IMG/VR virus record: IMGVR_UViG_3300025913_000015
Location: 1 to 36,236 of that record
Length of the DNA: 36,236 bases
Strand: one strand, 5' to 3'
Origin: a virus
The notes beneath the pieces were generated by a model. It searched no databases and had not been told where the DNA came from. It worked only from the letters and a program-made list of their open reading frames with translations. The first letter of the stretch is position 1. Each line of letters starts with the position of its first letter. Of this stretch, positions 1 to 7,826 are shown piece after piece. The translations under genes and the position numbers were made by a program.

Positions 1-127
1 GCTCCTACGGCTGTGTTGTTTGTTCCACTAGTCAAGTCGCTTAACGCAGTCAATCCAACTCCAACATTAAGAGTAGCTCCAGATATCAAGGTCCCAGCGC
101 TACCCATTAATAAATTGCTTAGTCCAA
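1..127. repeat. Terminal direct repeat, left copy (circular assembly overlap)
   Basis: These 127 bases are identical to the last 127 bases of the window (36110-36236). The repeat lies inside a coding sequence whose frame is kept when the ends are joined, and 127 is a common assembler k-mer length. I read it as the overlap of a circular contig rather than a real second copy. The non-redundant genome is then 36,109 bp. Confidence 0.93.
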
Positions 128-293
128 AATCCTCGGTTTCTGTATTTCCCGATCCTGAAAATTGGACAGTAGTATTAGCAGTGACGATATTAATATTCCC
201 GGCTACCGGAGTAACAGGCCCTCCCGTGTTACCAGTGATAGTGGTAACACCTCCAGACGAAGATGAGGAACTAGAAACAAAAAACTGACTCAT
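1..293 (-). CDS. Tail fibre protein with YadA-head-like repeats, N-terminal part (continues at 36109)
   Basis: This is the 5' part of a gene that crosses the circle junction. The ATG is at 293-291, with GGGA about 5 bases upstream as a weak ribosome site. Joined to 35446-36109 it gives 957 bases, exactly 319 codons (318 residues). The N-terminus is serine/glycine-rich and beta-prone (begins MSQFFVSSSSSSGG), as in the stalk or attachment end of phage fibres. It follows the 115-residue protein gene (stop at 309) by 15 bases in the same direction, so it is probably cotranscribed. The exact role (fibre or adhesin) is inferred from the repeats in the C-terminal part. Confidence 0.8.
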   Translation of the reverse strand, partial: MSQFFVSSSSSSSGGVTTITGNTGGPVTPVAGNINIVTANTTVQFSGSGNTETEDFGLSNLLMGSAGTLISGATLNVGVGLTALSDLTSGTNNTAVG

Positions 294-308
294 GTTATCC
301 CATGTTTT

Positions 309-656
309 CTATCGATATCCGATAATCTGAAGATAGTTCGGCTGAGAAGCCGTCTTACCCCACAATTTTTGCCCAGGAGCTAAGTTTAGAGTACCTGTCC
401 CGTAGGTGGCGACAGACTCGTGATTAGTCTGAAAATCCACTATCAGAGTCCCTAGAGGAGGGATAAAATCGTGATCCGTAACACCGTCTAGGCTGATATC
501 AATGGCAACAGTGCTGCTGCCATTATATAATTTCAGGATCTTGACTGAGTCGCTGAACCCAGAACCGTTAAGGACCTGATACGAGCCTGTCAAAGATCCA
601 GGGTTAAATTGTGACTTTGGTACGCACTGGACACGCATTGAGCCTATTTGAGACAT
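309..656 (-). CDS. Small virion protein of unknown function (115 aa)
   Basis: The protein is beta-rich with no signal peptide or membrane segment. Its spacing of glycine, serine and valine resembles small head-decoration or tail-accessory proteins (for example around LYNGSSTVAIDISLDG). The ATG at 656 is preceded by AGGAGA at good distance, so I keep the full length rather than the internal Met at residue 7. It sits 14 bases after the stop of the 816-residue fibre gene and directly before the junction-spanning fibre gene. That context supports a tail or receptor-binding accessory role, but no family is recognised. Confidence 0.75.
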   Translation of the reverse strand: MSQIGSMRVQCVPKSQFNPGSLTGSYQVLNGSGFSDSVKILKLYNGSSTVAIDISLDGVTDHDFIPPLGTLIVDFQTNHESVATYGTGTLNLAPGQKLWGKTASQPNYLQIIGYR

Positions 657-670
657 GTATAGGTCTCCTA

Positions 671-3121
671 TTAGGTTTGTCTAAATATGATATACGAGAA
701 GCTAGACACGTCCGCCGTTTGAGTGGAGGCAGGAGTTCCGAGTATCACAGAGGTCACTGTAAAGGAAGCTCCGGCACTAATCGAATAAGTCAGCTCACCT
801 AATGTCACGGAGCCATTTGTTGCAATCCTACTGAGGAAAATTCGATCATTTGCCGCTATGTTAGTATTCGCAACAGTGACGGTGCCCAAAACAAGTACAG
901 CGGTACCGATAAAGTCGGTTACGGCCCCACCATTGAGAGAGATCTTTGTCGCCACAGAAGTTAAATTGACATCCCCCGTTAGGTTGATACCTCCGCTACC
1001 GGCCTGTAGTGTAGTGGCTGAAGTGGAGTTGGTGGATCCAATCGTTACAGAATTAGCTCCAGCCCCTGTCGCCAGGGCAACCGTTTTACCACCAGTTGAG
1101 TTGGCGATATTAATCGTCTGAGCACCTGTACCTCCGGCGATGGTCATCGTTCCTGTACCCGCAGCCGTAGAGCCTATATTAATAGTCCCCGTCGTCATCG
1201 CATTTCCAAGGGATATGCTACCTGCTGTCTGAGTATCGCCTACAGTGATTACGTTAGCAGCAGTTCCCCCTACAGTGATCGTTTTAACACCTGTACCGCC
1301 AGTACCTATATTTACGCCGACCGCATTGGTTCCTGTGGCAACATTAACCGTTTGAGTGCCCCCGCTGGCGTTTCCGCTAAATAGGTTAAACGTCTGAGTC
1401 CCAGCACTAGGAGCACCAGCCAATATGCTAACAGTATCGTTTTGCGCACTGTTCCCACCAGCAATCGTAGTAACACGTGCTGCGGCAGGGGCTATATTTC
1501 CTAACCCAATTGTTGTTACACGAGTATTGTTACCTAAGGCAAGAGTACCTGCCCCAGAAGTTCCTACACCCGACAAGATATTTACTGTGCTATTTGCTCC
1601 CGAAGCTCCATTACCGATGGATATCGTTTGCGCTGTGGTGTTATCTCCGTTTCCTATGGTGATCGCATTCCCGTCTACACCATTACCCATTCCGATAGCC
1701 TTAGCCCCATTACCGTTGCTAATCGCTATCGTCTGCGCTGCTGTAGAGGCCCCTATCGTGATCGTACCTGTTTGAGCGCTAGCCCCACCAATGCTAATGG
1801 TGCCTGTAGTCATTGCAGAGCCAACGTTTACAGAGCCTCCTGTCTGTACTGCGGCTATCGATACTGTTCCCGCTCCGGAGCCATTGGCGATTTTTACTGC
1901 GTTGGCGCCAGAAGAACTGCCTAGAACGATGTCTCCTGTCTGTGCAGTACCGCCTACTGTGATGGTTCCCGTTGTCGTTGAAGCTCCTATGTTATAGGTA
2001 GAGTTAGTGACACCGTCCACAACAAAGTTACCGGTCCCTACATTCTCAACAATCCCAGTAGCCCCTGTCTTATTTCCTATCGTGATCGTCTTGGCTATAG
2101 CCGTACCGACGTTAATAGCTCCGGTACCTGAATCGATCGTTACAGAGGTATTACCTGTCTGATTACCAATGACGATTGGCTGCTGATTTGTATTTGTCCC
2201 TATGTTGATTCCGCTTCCGCTTGCTACGTTTACTGTGGATGTAGCACTTCCAATTGCTATTGTCCTGGTTCCTGCAGTACCTACGTTAATATTCTGGTTA
2301 TCCGCATCGTTTCCTATAGAGATAATACCTGCGCTGCTATTCAGCTCCAGAACTCCATCTGCATCCAACAAAAGAGTATCGTCGGAGTTAATTATGATAT
2401 CTCCCGTACCTGTTGAAGCAATGTTAACTGATCCTGTGCCTGACTGTAATGTTAGAGCTGCTGCACCTGTGGTAGATCCTACAGTGATCGTATTAGCGGC
2501 GGCAGAATCGCCTATATGTATGGCTCGAGCTACTGTACCTAAGCCGAGATTGACGGCATCCCCAGAGTTGTCTGTGGCTAGATTTAGAGCTGTCCCCGCT
2601 GTGTCTATCGTTGCGCTTTCATCCCCTGTAATGAGCCCTGTAGCCTCTAGAGTAGTAAAATTCCCCGCTGCAGGTGTAGTACTTCCTGTGGCGGGAGGAG
2701 CGGCAAATACGGCGGCTACGTTACTAGGGGTTACAAATAAAGCCAGAGCTGGCGTTGATGCTGTACCGTTTACTGCCTCTGCGTCCGTAGCTAACTGACC
2801 GATACCGGCAACAGTGGTAGTAGCCACAGGAGCTCCAGCGATTGCTAGAGCGTCAGCATATGCTTTAGTCGCTACGGGTTCTGAGTTGTCAGTTAGGATT
2901 ACGGTTCCGTAGTTCGTTGTAGTAGCGTGGTTAGCACCTTCTGTATTCCATGCCCCTCTACCTGTTGTCTCATAGATGATAGGTGGGTTGACTGAGTTGT
3001 CCTGCCATCTAGTCCCCGCAGGATAGCTATCGTGAACTGTAGGGGGACGTTTTGCGTTAAAAAAAATTGGCTGAGTGTAGAAATTATCGACTGCGTATCC
3101 TATTGGGGCTTGTCCTGACAT
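671..3121 (-). CDS. Large tail fibre with beta-solenoid-type repeats (816 aa)
   Basis: The first ~75 residues look like a fibre attachment or collar segment (PAGTRWQDN, IYETTGRGAW). Next comes an alanine/threonine-rich stretch (residues ~80-150). About 550 residues of short degenerate beta repeats of the form TITIGxxxGAxxIxIGNG follow, each roughly 15-20 residues, as in triple beta-helix or solenoid phage fibres. The last ~90 residues (after INLTGDVNLTSV) are non-repetitive and may be the trimerisation or tip domain. The segment AMTTGTI(S/N)IG occurs twice, so internal recombination is plausible. The ATG at 3121 has GAGG four bases upstream. Likely role: host recognition at the tail. Confidence 0.85.
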   Translation of the reverse strand: MSGQAPIGYAVDNFYTQPIFFNAKRPPTVHDSYPAGTRWQDNSVNPPIIYETTGRGAWNTEGANHATTTNYGTVILTDNSEPVATKAYADALAIAGAPVATTTVAGIGQLATDAEAVNGTASTPALALFVTPSNVAAVFAAPPATGSTTPAAGNFTTLEATGLITGDESATIDTAGTALNLATDNSGDAVNLGLGTVARAIHIGDSAAANTITVGSTTGAAALTLQSGTGSVNIASTGTGDIIINSDDTLLLDADGVLELNSSAGIISIGNDADNQNINVGTAGTRTIAIGSATSTVNVASGSGINIGTNTNQQPIVIGNQTGNTSVTIDSGTGAINVGTAIAKTITIGNKTGATGIVENVGTGNFVVDGVTNSTYNIGASTTTGTITVGGTAQTGDIVLGSSSGANAVKIANGSGAGTVSIAAVQTGGSVNVGSAMTTGTISIGGASAQTGTITIGASTAAQTIAISNGNGAKAIGMGNGVDGNAITIGNGDNTTAQTISIGNGASGANSTVNILSGVGTSGAGTLALGNNTRVTTIGLGNIAPAAARVTTIAGGNSAQNDTVSILAGAPSAGTQTFNLFSGNASGGTQTVNVATGTNAVGVNIGTGGTGVKTITVGGTAANVITVGDTQTAGSISLGNAMTTGTINIGSTAAGTGTMTIAGGTGAQTINIANSTGGKTVALATGAGANSVTIGSTNSTSATTLQAGSGGINLTGDVNLTSVATKISLNGGAVTDFIGTAVLVLGTVTVANTNIAANDRIFLSRIATNGSVTLGELTYSISAGASFTVTSVILGTPASTQTADVSSFSYIIFRQT

Positions 3122-3130
3122 GATGCCTCA

Positions 3131-3163
3131 CGTAATTTTTGATATGTTTTACCATTAATTACG
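3131..3163 (-). promoter_or_regulatory. Hairpin next to the ribosome site of the 816-aa fibre gene
   Basis: Seven-base perfect inverted repeat (3131-3137 CGTAATT with 3157-3163 AATTACG). On the minus strand its 3' arm ends directly before the TGAGG ribosome site of the fibre gene. It could modulate ribosome access. The strand is set by the gene; no uridine tract follows, so it is not an intrinsic terminator. Confidence 0.45.
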
Positions 3164-3237
3164 GCGGCGACTCGTACAGACAGCCCGCGGAGAGCGACTC
3201 CACTAACGCTATTCAAATAGTATATTATATCTATTAT

Positions 3238-3906
3238 TTATTCTACTCTTCGGTATGCATAACCCCCGTTGCGGATCAACTCATAGAAAGCCGCTCCCAA
3301 CGAAGGCATCTTCCCTTGCCACCATCGACCAAAATTATTTTGCCCATTTGTTTTGGCTGGCACTGATCCCGTTTCGAACGCCTTATACACATTCAGTGGA
3401 ACGTTGTCATATTCATAAACCGGACCTCCTCCAGGTCCATCCCCTTGGAATTTAACACGTAGGGCTTTAGAGGATGGATCGTACTGAAACCCGTAGATAT
3501 TAGATGAGTTGATCTCTGCGTGCGGGATTCCTTCTTGCGAGACTGGTGGGCGCCCGCTGGGCATCATCTCATGAAGCTGAACGACGACTCTCTCCAGCTC
3601 ATCAGGATGTCGTAATAATCTCTGCAGCTCAGGATCGGGATATGTGTTTAGGTAGTTAACAAAGACATCCTCGCGCTGCCCAGCTAGGATCCACATAAGC
3701 TGCTGGGCTGGCGTTGGTGGTGCAGGGGTTGGGATTATCTGTCCCCTCAACGTCTCCATTCGATTATATGCGATTTCTAGCTCTCTGGCGATTGCTCCCT
3801 GAATCTCATCATCAAGGACCCCTCCAGACGCGGCAGTCTCGTGCATGCTATTTATGAGATCTCCAACAATTCTTTCTAGATATGAGAGTTCACCCTGAGG
3901 ATTCAC
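3238..3906 (-). CDS. Virion-associated protein with C-terminal KTSC domain (222 aa)
   Basis: The N-terminal ~125 residues are helical, with a proline-rich patch (IPTPAPPTPAQQ, residues ~58-69). Residues ~130-218 match the KTSC domain (lysyl-tRNA-synthetase C-terminal-like), seen in SSNIYGFQYDPSSKALRVKF, VYEYDNVP, and a serine/lysine-containing tail up to FYELIR. The start is GTG at 3906, overlapping the stop of the preceding gene (GTGA), so translation is coupled to the ejection-protein cluster. The KTSC domain is common as a fusion partner in phages, but its function is not established. The position suggests a minor virion or ejection-associated protein. Confidence 0.75.
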   Translation of the reverse strand: MNPQGELSYLERIVGDLINSMHETAASGGVLDDEIQGAIARELEIAYNRMETLRGQIIPTPAPPTPAQQLMWILAGQREDVFVNYLNTYPDPELQRLLRHPDELERVVVQLHEMMPSGRPPVSQEGIPHAEINSSNIYGFQYDPSSKALRVKFQGDGPGGGPVYEYDNVPLNVYKAFETGSVPAKTNGQNNFGRWWQGKMPSLGAAFYELIRNGGYAYRRVE

Positions 3907-4514
3907 TGCGCCCCTCTAGCCGCCTGAAGCTTCTGTAGTATCGCCATAAGTGCGTTCTGCCCCTGTCCTGATTGCTGTTGTTGCGGTTGGTGTTCTTCTT
4001 TAGGGGCCATTTGTTTGCCGTATACACTCTCTAGAATGGCTGTCCAAGGCGTTTTGTGATCTTTGGTCAGTTTGTCTATTGCCTTCTTGAATCTTCCATG
4101 CCCTAACGCCTTTCGGCCTGCCTCTAGGTGAGTTTTTCCTTTCTTCATCTTCTGCGTGATGTAGGTGTGCAATTCAGGGTCGTACTGCTCAATTATATTT
4201 CGATTATCTTTTGCATTACCTGATTCAGGAACAAACTTTTCCTTAATAAAATTTAAGCCTTCTTTTACATCTAAACCGGACTTCATACCTCTTTCTAGGA
4301 ATTGTCCTACTTTGGGAGCTACCTTATTTATCCCTTTTAATGCCAAATCTGTGGGGATGTATTCTGACAAAAACGGAGCTATTTTTGACCCTATGCCTAT
4401 TCCAAATCCAGGGGTAACAACAGAGGAGATAGCGCCAGCTCCTGAGCGTAGTTTACCTCTAAAATTCTTATCTCTCTCTATTTCAGCTGCTGCAGCCATC
4501 TCATCAGGACGCAT
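3903..4514 (-). CDS. Probable ejection/internal virion protein (203 aa)
   Basis: I place the start at the ATG at 4514 because GGAGGAG lies five bases upstream. The longer reading frame (from 4529) would overlap the previous stop without a better site. The protein has a glycine/isoleucine-rich, possibly membrane-active segment (residues ~25-50, VVTPGFGIGIGSKIAPFLS), a lysine-rich middle and a glutamine-rich tail (QPQQQQSGQGQ). Such compositions are typical of podovirus DNA-ejection proteins. It is one base from the upstream gene and overlaps the downstream KTSC gene, forming one translation unit. The assignment is by composition and position only. Confidence 0.7.
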   Translation of the reverse strand: MRPDEMAAAAEIERDKNFRGKLRSGAGAISSVVTPGFGIGIGSKIAPFLSEYIPTDLALKGINKVAPKVGQFLERGMKSGLDVKEGLNFIKEKFVPESGNAKDNRNIIEQYDPELHTYITQKMKKGKTHLEAGRKALGHGRFKKAIDKLTKDHKTPWTAILESVYGKQMAPKEEHQPQQQQSGQGQNALMAILQKLQAARGAQ

Positions 4515-4515
4515 A

Positions 4516-5859
4516 TCAACTCCTCCCAAACCAGGGGAAAACTAGAATATCTCCCCATGTGCGTTTTTTAGCGTCTTCACCCTCGGCAATTTCAGTTATT
4601 TGGGTATTTGTTAGTCCCAGATCATGCATATCTTCACGCAACTGACCGAAGAAAGACGTCTCATCGAAGAATGGATCGTGGTCTTTTATATTACGTACAA
4701 TCGCTAGGATACTATCCTGAGGTGTTATTTTATCTCCTAGCTCAGTGGCCACCTTTATTGCATTTTCTTGGGGGTGAGTTTTTGCACTGCTCTTGATTTT
4801 AGGGATGTAGGATTTGACATTAGGACTAAGGTCGTATGCCACATAAGACGCACCTTGAGGAGATAAATCCATTTGGGATATTAACAGATTCTTATATTCT
4901 TTTTGGTTTCCAGTTTTCTTGAATATCTCGGAGTATGTCTTTAATTTACCTAAAGTCTGTTTTCCCTTACCTAGGCTTTCCACCCCAGTAGTCGCAGCTG
5001 TTTTTGCAAATTGTGTCTTTGCCTCTGCAAGCTCTAGGGCTTCTTTAGACCACTTATCGGCTGCATCTGTGACACTCATATCTGGATGTAATCGTAAATC
5101 ACGTTCCATGGATCGCTCTAGATTTGTCTTCCACTCGCCTGTGATATCATTAAAGATTCCCTCTTTACCTTTTTGTAATTTCTGTTGTAGTTGCCTGTCT
5201 AACTCTTCTCTGGCGGATTTCTGTGTGCTTTCTTGCTGTGCTAATCGTTTCTCATATACTCCAGGCTCTGCTAGATCTCTCGCTTCATCGTCCGCCGCTA
5301 GCTGTTGTGATTGGTCCGGAGTAAATCCCTGTCTTCCGTACTGCGATATTCTTTCATTCCTCTGTTGCGGGGTCCACGGTAATCTTGGCAATAACTTTTC
5401 AGCTATTGGTTGCTCTGTGACGATCTGTGGCTGCGGTTGATATGGCTGCTCAGCAAGACGTTGCGTTACTCCAGGTTGTTGGGGGGGAGGCTGTTGCTGT
5501 TGAGGTACTTGAGCCCTCTGTTGACTTTGTCCAAATTGTATATCTTGCATCCCAGGAGACGCTTGAGGCATCGGAGCAGCTCCTCTCCCTGCAGCGCGCT
5601 CAAATGAGGCTCGTTGCTGCTGCTGCTTTGCTAAATCCGAAAAAGACTGAATCGTCTGTGGGGTTATACCAGGGATGGCCGAAAGCCTGGCAAGTTGTTG
5701 CATTGGGTTGAGATTTTGGTGTTCCTGTTCAAACGCCTGTAGACCAGAAGCGAGGCGGTTACGTTCAATCTCCTTAGGTATCTGCTCAGCTAGCCCCTGA
5801 CCAATCCCTGATCCTACACGACCAAATATGTTTGAATTATTGATATATTGAGCCATCAT
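4516..5859 (-). CDS. Probable DNA-ejection (internal virion) protein, Gln-rich (447 aa)
   Basis: A short glycine-rich N-terminus (FGRVGSGIGQGLAEQIP) is followed by a long glutamine/proline-rich low-complexity region (residues ~80-150) and then a largely helical, charged C-terminal half with coiled-coil tendency. The start at 5859 (ATGATG) overlaps the stop of the preceding gene as TAATG, which indicates coupled translation. In P22-like and other podoviruses, three adjacent genes between tail and fibre encode the ejection proteins. This gene and its two neighbours fit that arrangement. No enzymatic motif is visible. Confidence 0.7.
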   Translation of the reverse strand: MMAQYINNSNIFGRVGSGIGQGLAEQIPKEIERNRLASGLQAFEQEHQNLNPMQQLARLSAIPGITPQTIQSFSDLAKQQQQRASFERAAGRGAAPMPQASPGMQDIQFGQSQQRAQVPQQQQPPPQQPGVTQRLAEQPYQPQPQIVTEQPIAEKLLPRLPWTPQQRNERISQYGRQGFTPDQSQQLAADDEARDLAEPGVYEKRLAQQESTQKSAREELDRQLQQKLQKGKEGIFNDITGEWKTNLERSMERDLRLHPDMSVTDAADKWSKEALELAEAKTQFAKTAATTGVESLGKGKQTLGKLKTYSEIFKKTGNQKEYKNLLISQMDLSPQGASYVAYDLSPNVKSYIPKIKSSAKTHPQENAIKVATELGDKITPQDSILAIVRNIKDHDPFFDETSFFGQLREDMHDLGLTNTQITEIAEGEDAKKRTWGDILVFPWFGRS

Positions 5860-6587
5860 TACCTCGCGTTATATGACCAAGACGGAGATGCTTTCAGTTG
5901 AGGAACCGTATAGCCACCCTGGTATGGGCTCGTATTAGCTCCTACTCTGTTACCACTTCCAGATAAAGAATTCCCTGCCTGATAGCCTGCCATTGCACCT
6001 GAAGGACCTCCAAAATAAGCTCCTATTGCAGTTCCTGCTGCCGGGGCTGCCTGTGCTAATAATCCAGGAGATCCTTGCTGTGTGGTCATATTTTGAGAAT
6101 ACTGATTTAGTCCTATCTGCCCTAGATTTGTCAGTCCCTGAGCTGCTGAATTCCTTAAGTTGGCCCTGATCTGAGCTAACCGCTCCGAAAGATCAGTAGC
6201 TCCCTGAACCTGAGCGTTACGAAAGCCGGAACTAGAGAGGCCACCCGCACCCATTCCCGCAAATTGTTCGGATAGTCCAGGTACTATATCTTCATTATAT
6301 CTACGCAGTTCAGGAGCTGTAAATGCCTGCATATCTGGATTCTGATCACTAAGAAGATTTCGGTAGTAGTCCGCTGCTGTTCCAAATGAACCACCAGCTC
6401 CAGGTTGAAGATTAGCTTGCTGTAGCTGATTATATAGCTGTTCTTGCTCAGGTCGGAGCGTGGAGACATTTTCTCGTTTCTCAGGGGTACCAAATAAAAG
6501 CTTAGATCCTGAATTTCTGACACCCTTAAATGCTGCCGGTATTCCGCCGGCTATAGCGTACCCTACATTTTTTAAAAATCCAGCCAT
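5859..6587 (-). CDS. Probable ejection/internal virion protein, Gly/Ala-rich (242 aa)
   Basis: The start is set at the ATG at 6587, preceded by AGGAG at seven bases; the longer frame has no ribosome site. The N-terminus (AGFLKNVGYAIAGGIPAAFKG) is amphipathic and glycine-rich. A helical middle follows (residues ~45-150), then a second Gly/Ala-rich, weakly hydrophobic segment (residues ~175-210, AAPAAGTAIGAYFGG) that could insert in a membrane. This pattern is seen in small podovirus ejection proteins. It heads a run of three coupled genes down to 3903. Function is inferred from composition and order. Confidence 0.7.
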   Translation of the reverse strand: MAGFLKNVGYAIAGGIPAAFKGVRNSGSKLLFGTPEKRENVSTLRPEQEQLYNQLQQANLQPGAGGSFGTAADYYRNLLSDQNPDMQAFTAPELRRYNEDIVPGLSEQFAGMGAGGLSSSGFRNAQVQGATDLSERLAQIRANLRNSAAQGLTNLGQIGLNQYSQNMTTQQGSPGLLAQAAPAAGTAIGAYFGGPSGAMAGYQAGNSLSGSGNRVGANTSPYQGGYTVPQLKASPSWSYNAR

Positions 6588-6667
6588 ATTAGAGCTCCTG
6601 TGTCCAATTTTTATTCCAGGATACACCTTGAAGGATTTTTGCGATGCATGTTTGCTCTACTACAAGC

Positions 6668-7153
6668 CTACAATTCTTGCAAATACTCGATTATGGCGTA
6701 CCCGCGTGTATAGGATGCCGCAACAGTGATTACAATGTCTGTGGCTGTATAGCTGATCGTGTCAGTCCCGTTAGGGATAGGCTCTCCCGTTAGTACTATG
6801 GCATCCGTTGCCGACCCAAATAACTGAATCAGAGTAAAATTAGCATCAATAAAGATCCCGTGAGGCTGAGTATTTACTCCTGCAGCGAGGCCTGGGAAGA
6901 CGATAACCTTACGTAGAATTGTCCTAAATCTCTGCGATGATCCCGCTTCTAAAATATCGTTTGATCCAGGGATGAATGCCTTACCACTCAATAGCTCCTC
7001 ATCCAAAAAATACCCTATCTCACGGACGTTTACCGCATTGGATATTTTCTTGAACTGTTCCACGACGAATGCTCTAGCATCCTCCCACTTATCTGGAATA
7101 GCGTCATAGACTGGGACATAGCTCTCTAGTGTTTGGCTGTCTATGGGAGTCAT
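6668..7153 (-). CDS. Tail-associated virion protein (161 aa)
   Basis: The start is at the ATG at 7153, which shares one base with the stop of the preceding tail gene (TAATG). The alternative Met seven codons upstream would overlap that gene for no gain. The first ~55 residues are helical (PDKWEDARAFVVEQFKKISNAVN) and the rest is beta-rich, ending GYAIIEYLQEL. Proteins of this layout occur next to fibre genes in podoviruses, as an attachment domain followed by a beta domain. No named family is recognised. Likely part of the tail tip or fibre base. Confidence 0.7.
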   Translation of the reverse strand: MTPIDSQTLESYVPVYDAIPDKWEDARAFVVEQFKKISNAVNVREIGYFLDEELLSGKAFIPGSNDILEAGSSQRFRTILRKVIVFPGLAAGVNTQPHGIFIDANFTLIQLFGSATDAIVLTGEPIPNGTDTISYTATDIVITVAASYTRGYAIIEYLQEL

Positions 7154-7818
7154 TATACACCTATGGCTAACCACTGAAATGGACCATACCTACCTGAAGG
7201 TCCTCCAAAAACCCAATCAAATCCTGTATTAGTTAAATTAGATATCGCTATTGAACCAGCTACTGAAGATGGAGTAGAAAATGTTAAAGTGGTAAATACA
7301 CGAAAACAACTAGTAGGAAATATTGATGCTGAAGTTGTTGGAAATAATGAATTACCAAAAGTGACCGATCCTGTGTCTCCTGAATCAAAAGTTATACCTG
7401 ATGATGGAAATTTTGTTCCCCATGCTAATATTATTCCTCCAGCAATGTAACTAGCTCCTGTCGTTGCTGCTACTGGCACAAAATTCCGTGTTAATTGGTC
7501 TAACTTATTTCCTCCGGTAAGGAAGAAAAGAGCCTCATCCGTGTCTATTCCATCGTTAATTTGAGCGTCAAAAATCTGCCCTAGTCCTGGAGTAGCCGCA
7601 TATCCATTGATTGGCTGATTGTTAGGACCATTGGTCGTTGTTGTAGAGACAGGAACCATATGAATTGCCCTATGGCATCCATTGTTTTCAGACACAGAAA
7701 ATTTTACGTGGTCTACAAAAAAAGTAGTATCCAGCTGCTGAAAGTTGTTCTGTAAATTCTGATAGTCCTGATCTAGGTCCACTGTCCCTGTAGGGATTCC
7801 TGGCTGGTATAATGTCAT
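7153..7818 (-). CDS. Tail fibre/knob-like protein (221 aa)
   Basis: The N-terminal ~40 residues carry a coiled, trimerisation-like segment (DYQNLQNNFQQLDTTF). The remainder is beta-rich, with the pattern GGIILAWGTKF ... FRVFTTLTFS ... GFDWVFGG ... WLAIGV that is recurrent in phage tail-fibre tip domains ending in an aromatic-rich "W-IAIG" motif. It lies nine bases after the 867-residue tail gene and overlaps the following gene by one base. I infer a short tail fibre or knob component; the receptor is unknown. Confidence 0.72.
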   Translation of the reverse strand: MTLYQPGIPTGTVDLDQDYQNLQNNFQQLDTTFFVDHVKFSVSENNGCHRAIHMVPVSTTTTNGPNNQPINGYAATPGLGQIFDAQINDGIDTDEALFFLTGGNKLDQLTRNFVPVAATTGASYIAGGIILAWGTKFPSSGITFDSGDTGSVTFGNSLFPTTSASIFPTSCFRVFTTLTFSTPSSVAGSIAISNLTNTGFDWVFGGPSGRYGPFQWLAIGV

Positions 7819-7826
7819 ATTATCTC

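Noticed and set aside
1-127. True direct terminal repeats of a linear genome
   Set aside because: The length equals a usual assembler k-mer, and the repeat splits a gene that is intact in the circular form.
2202-2798. Long plus-strand reading frame (198 aa) opposite the fibre gene, with several others at 858-1997
   Set aside because: It is antisense to the repetitive fibre gene; its Pro/Ala/Val-rich sequence mirrors the Gly/Thr/Ile repeat codons, and it has no ribosome site.
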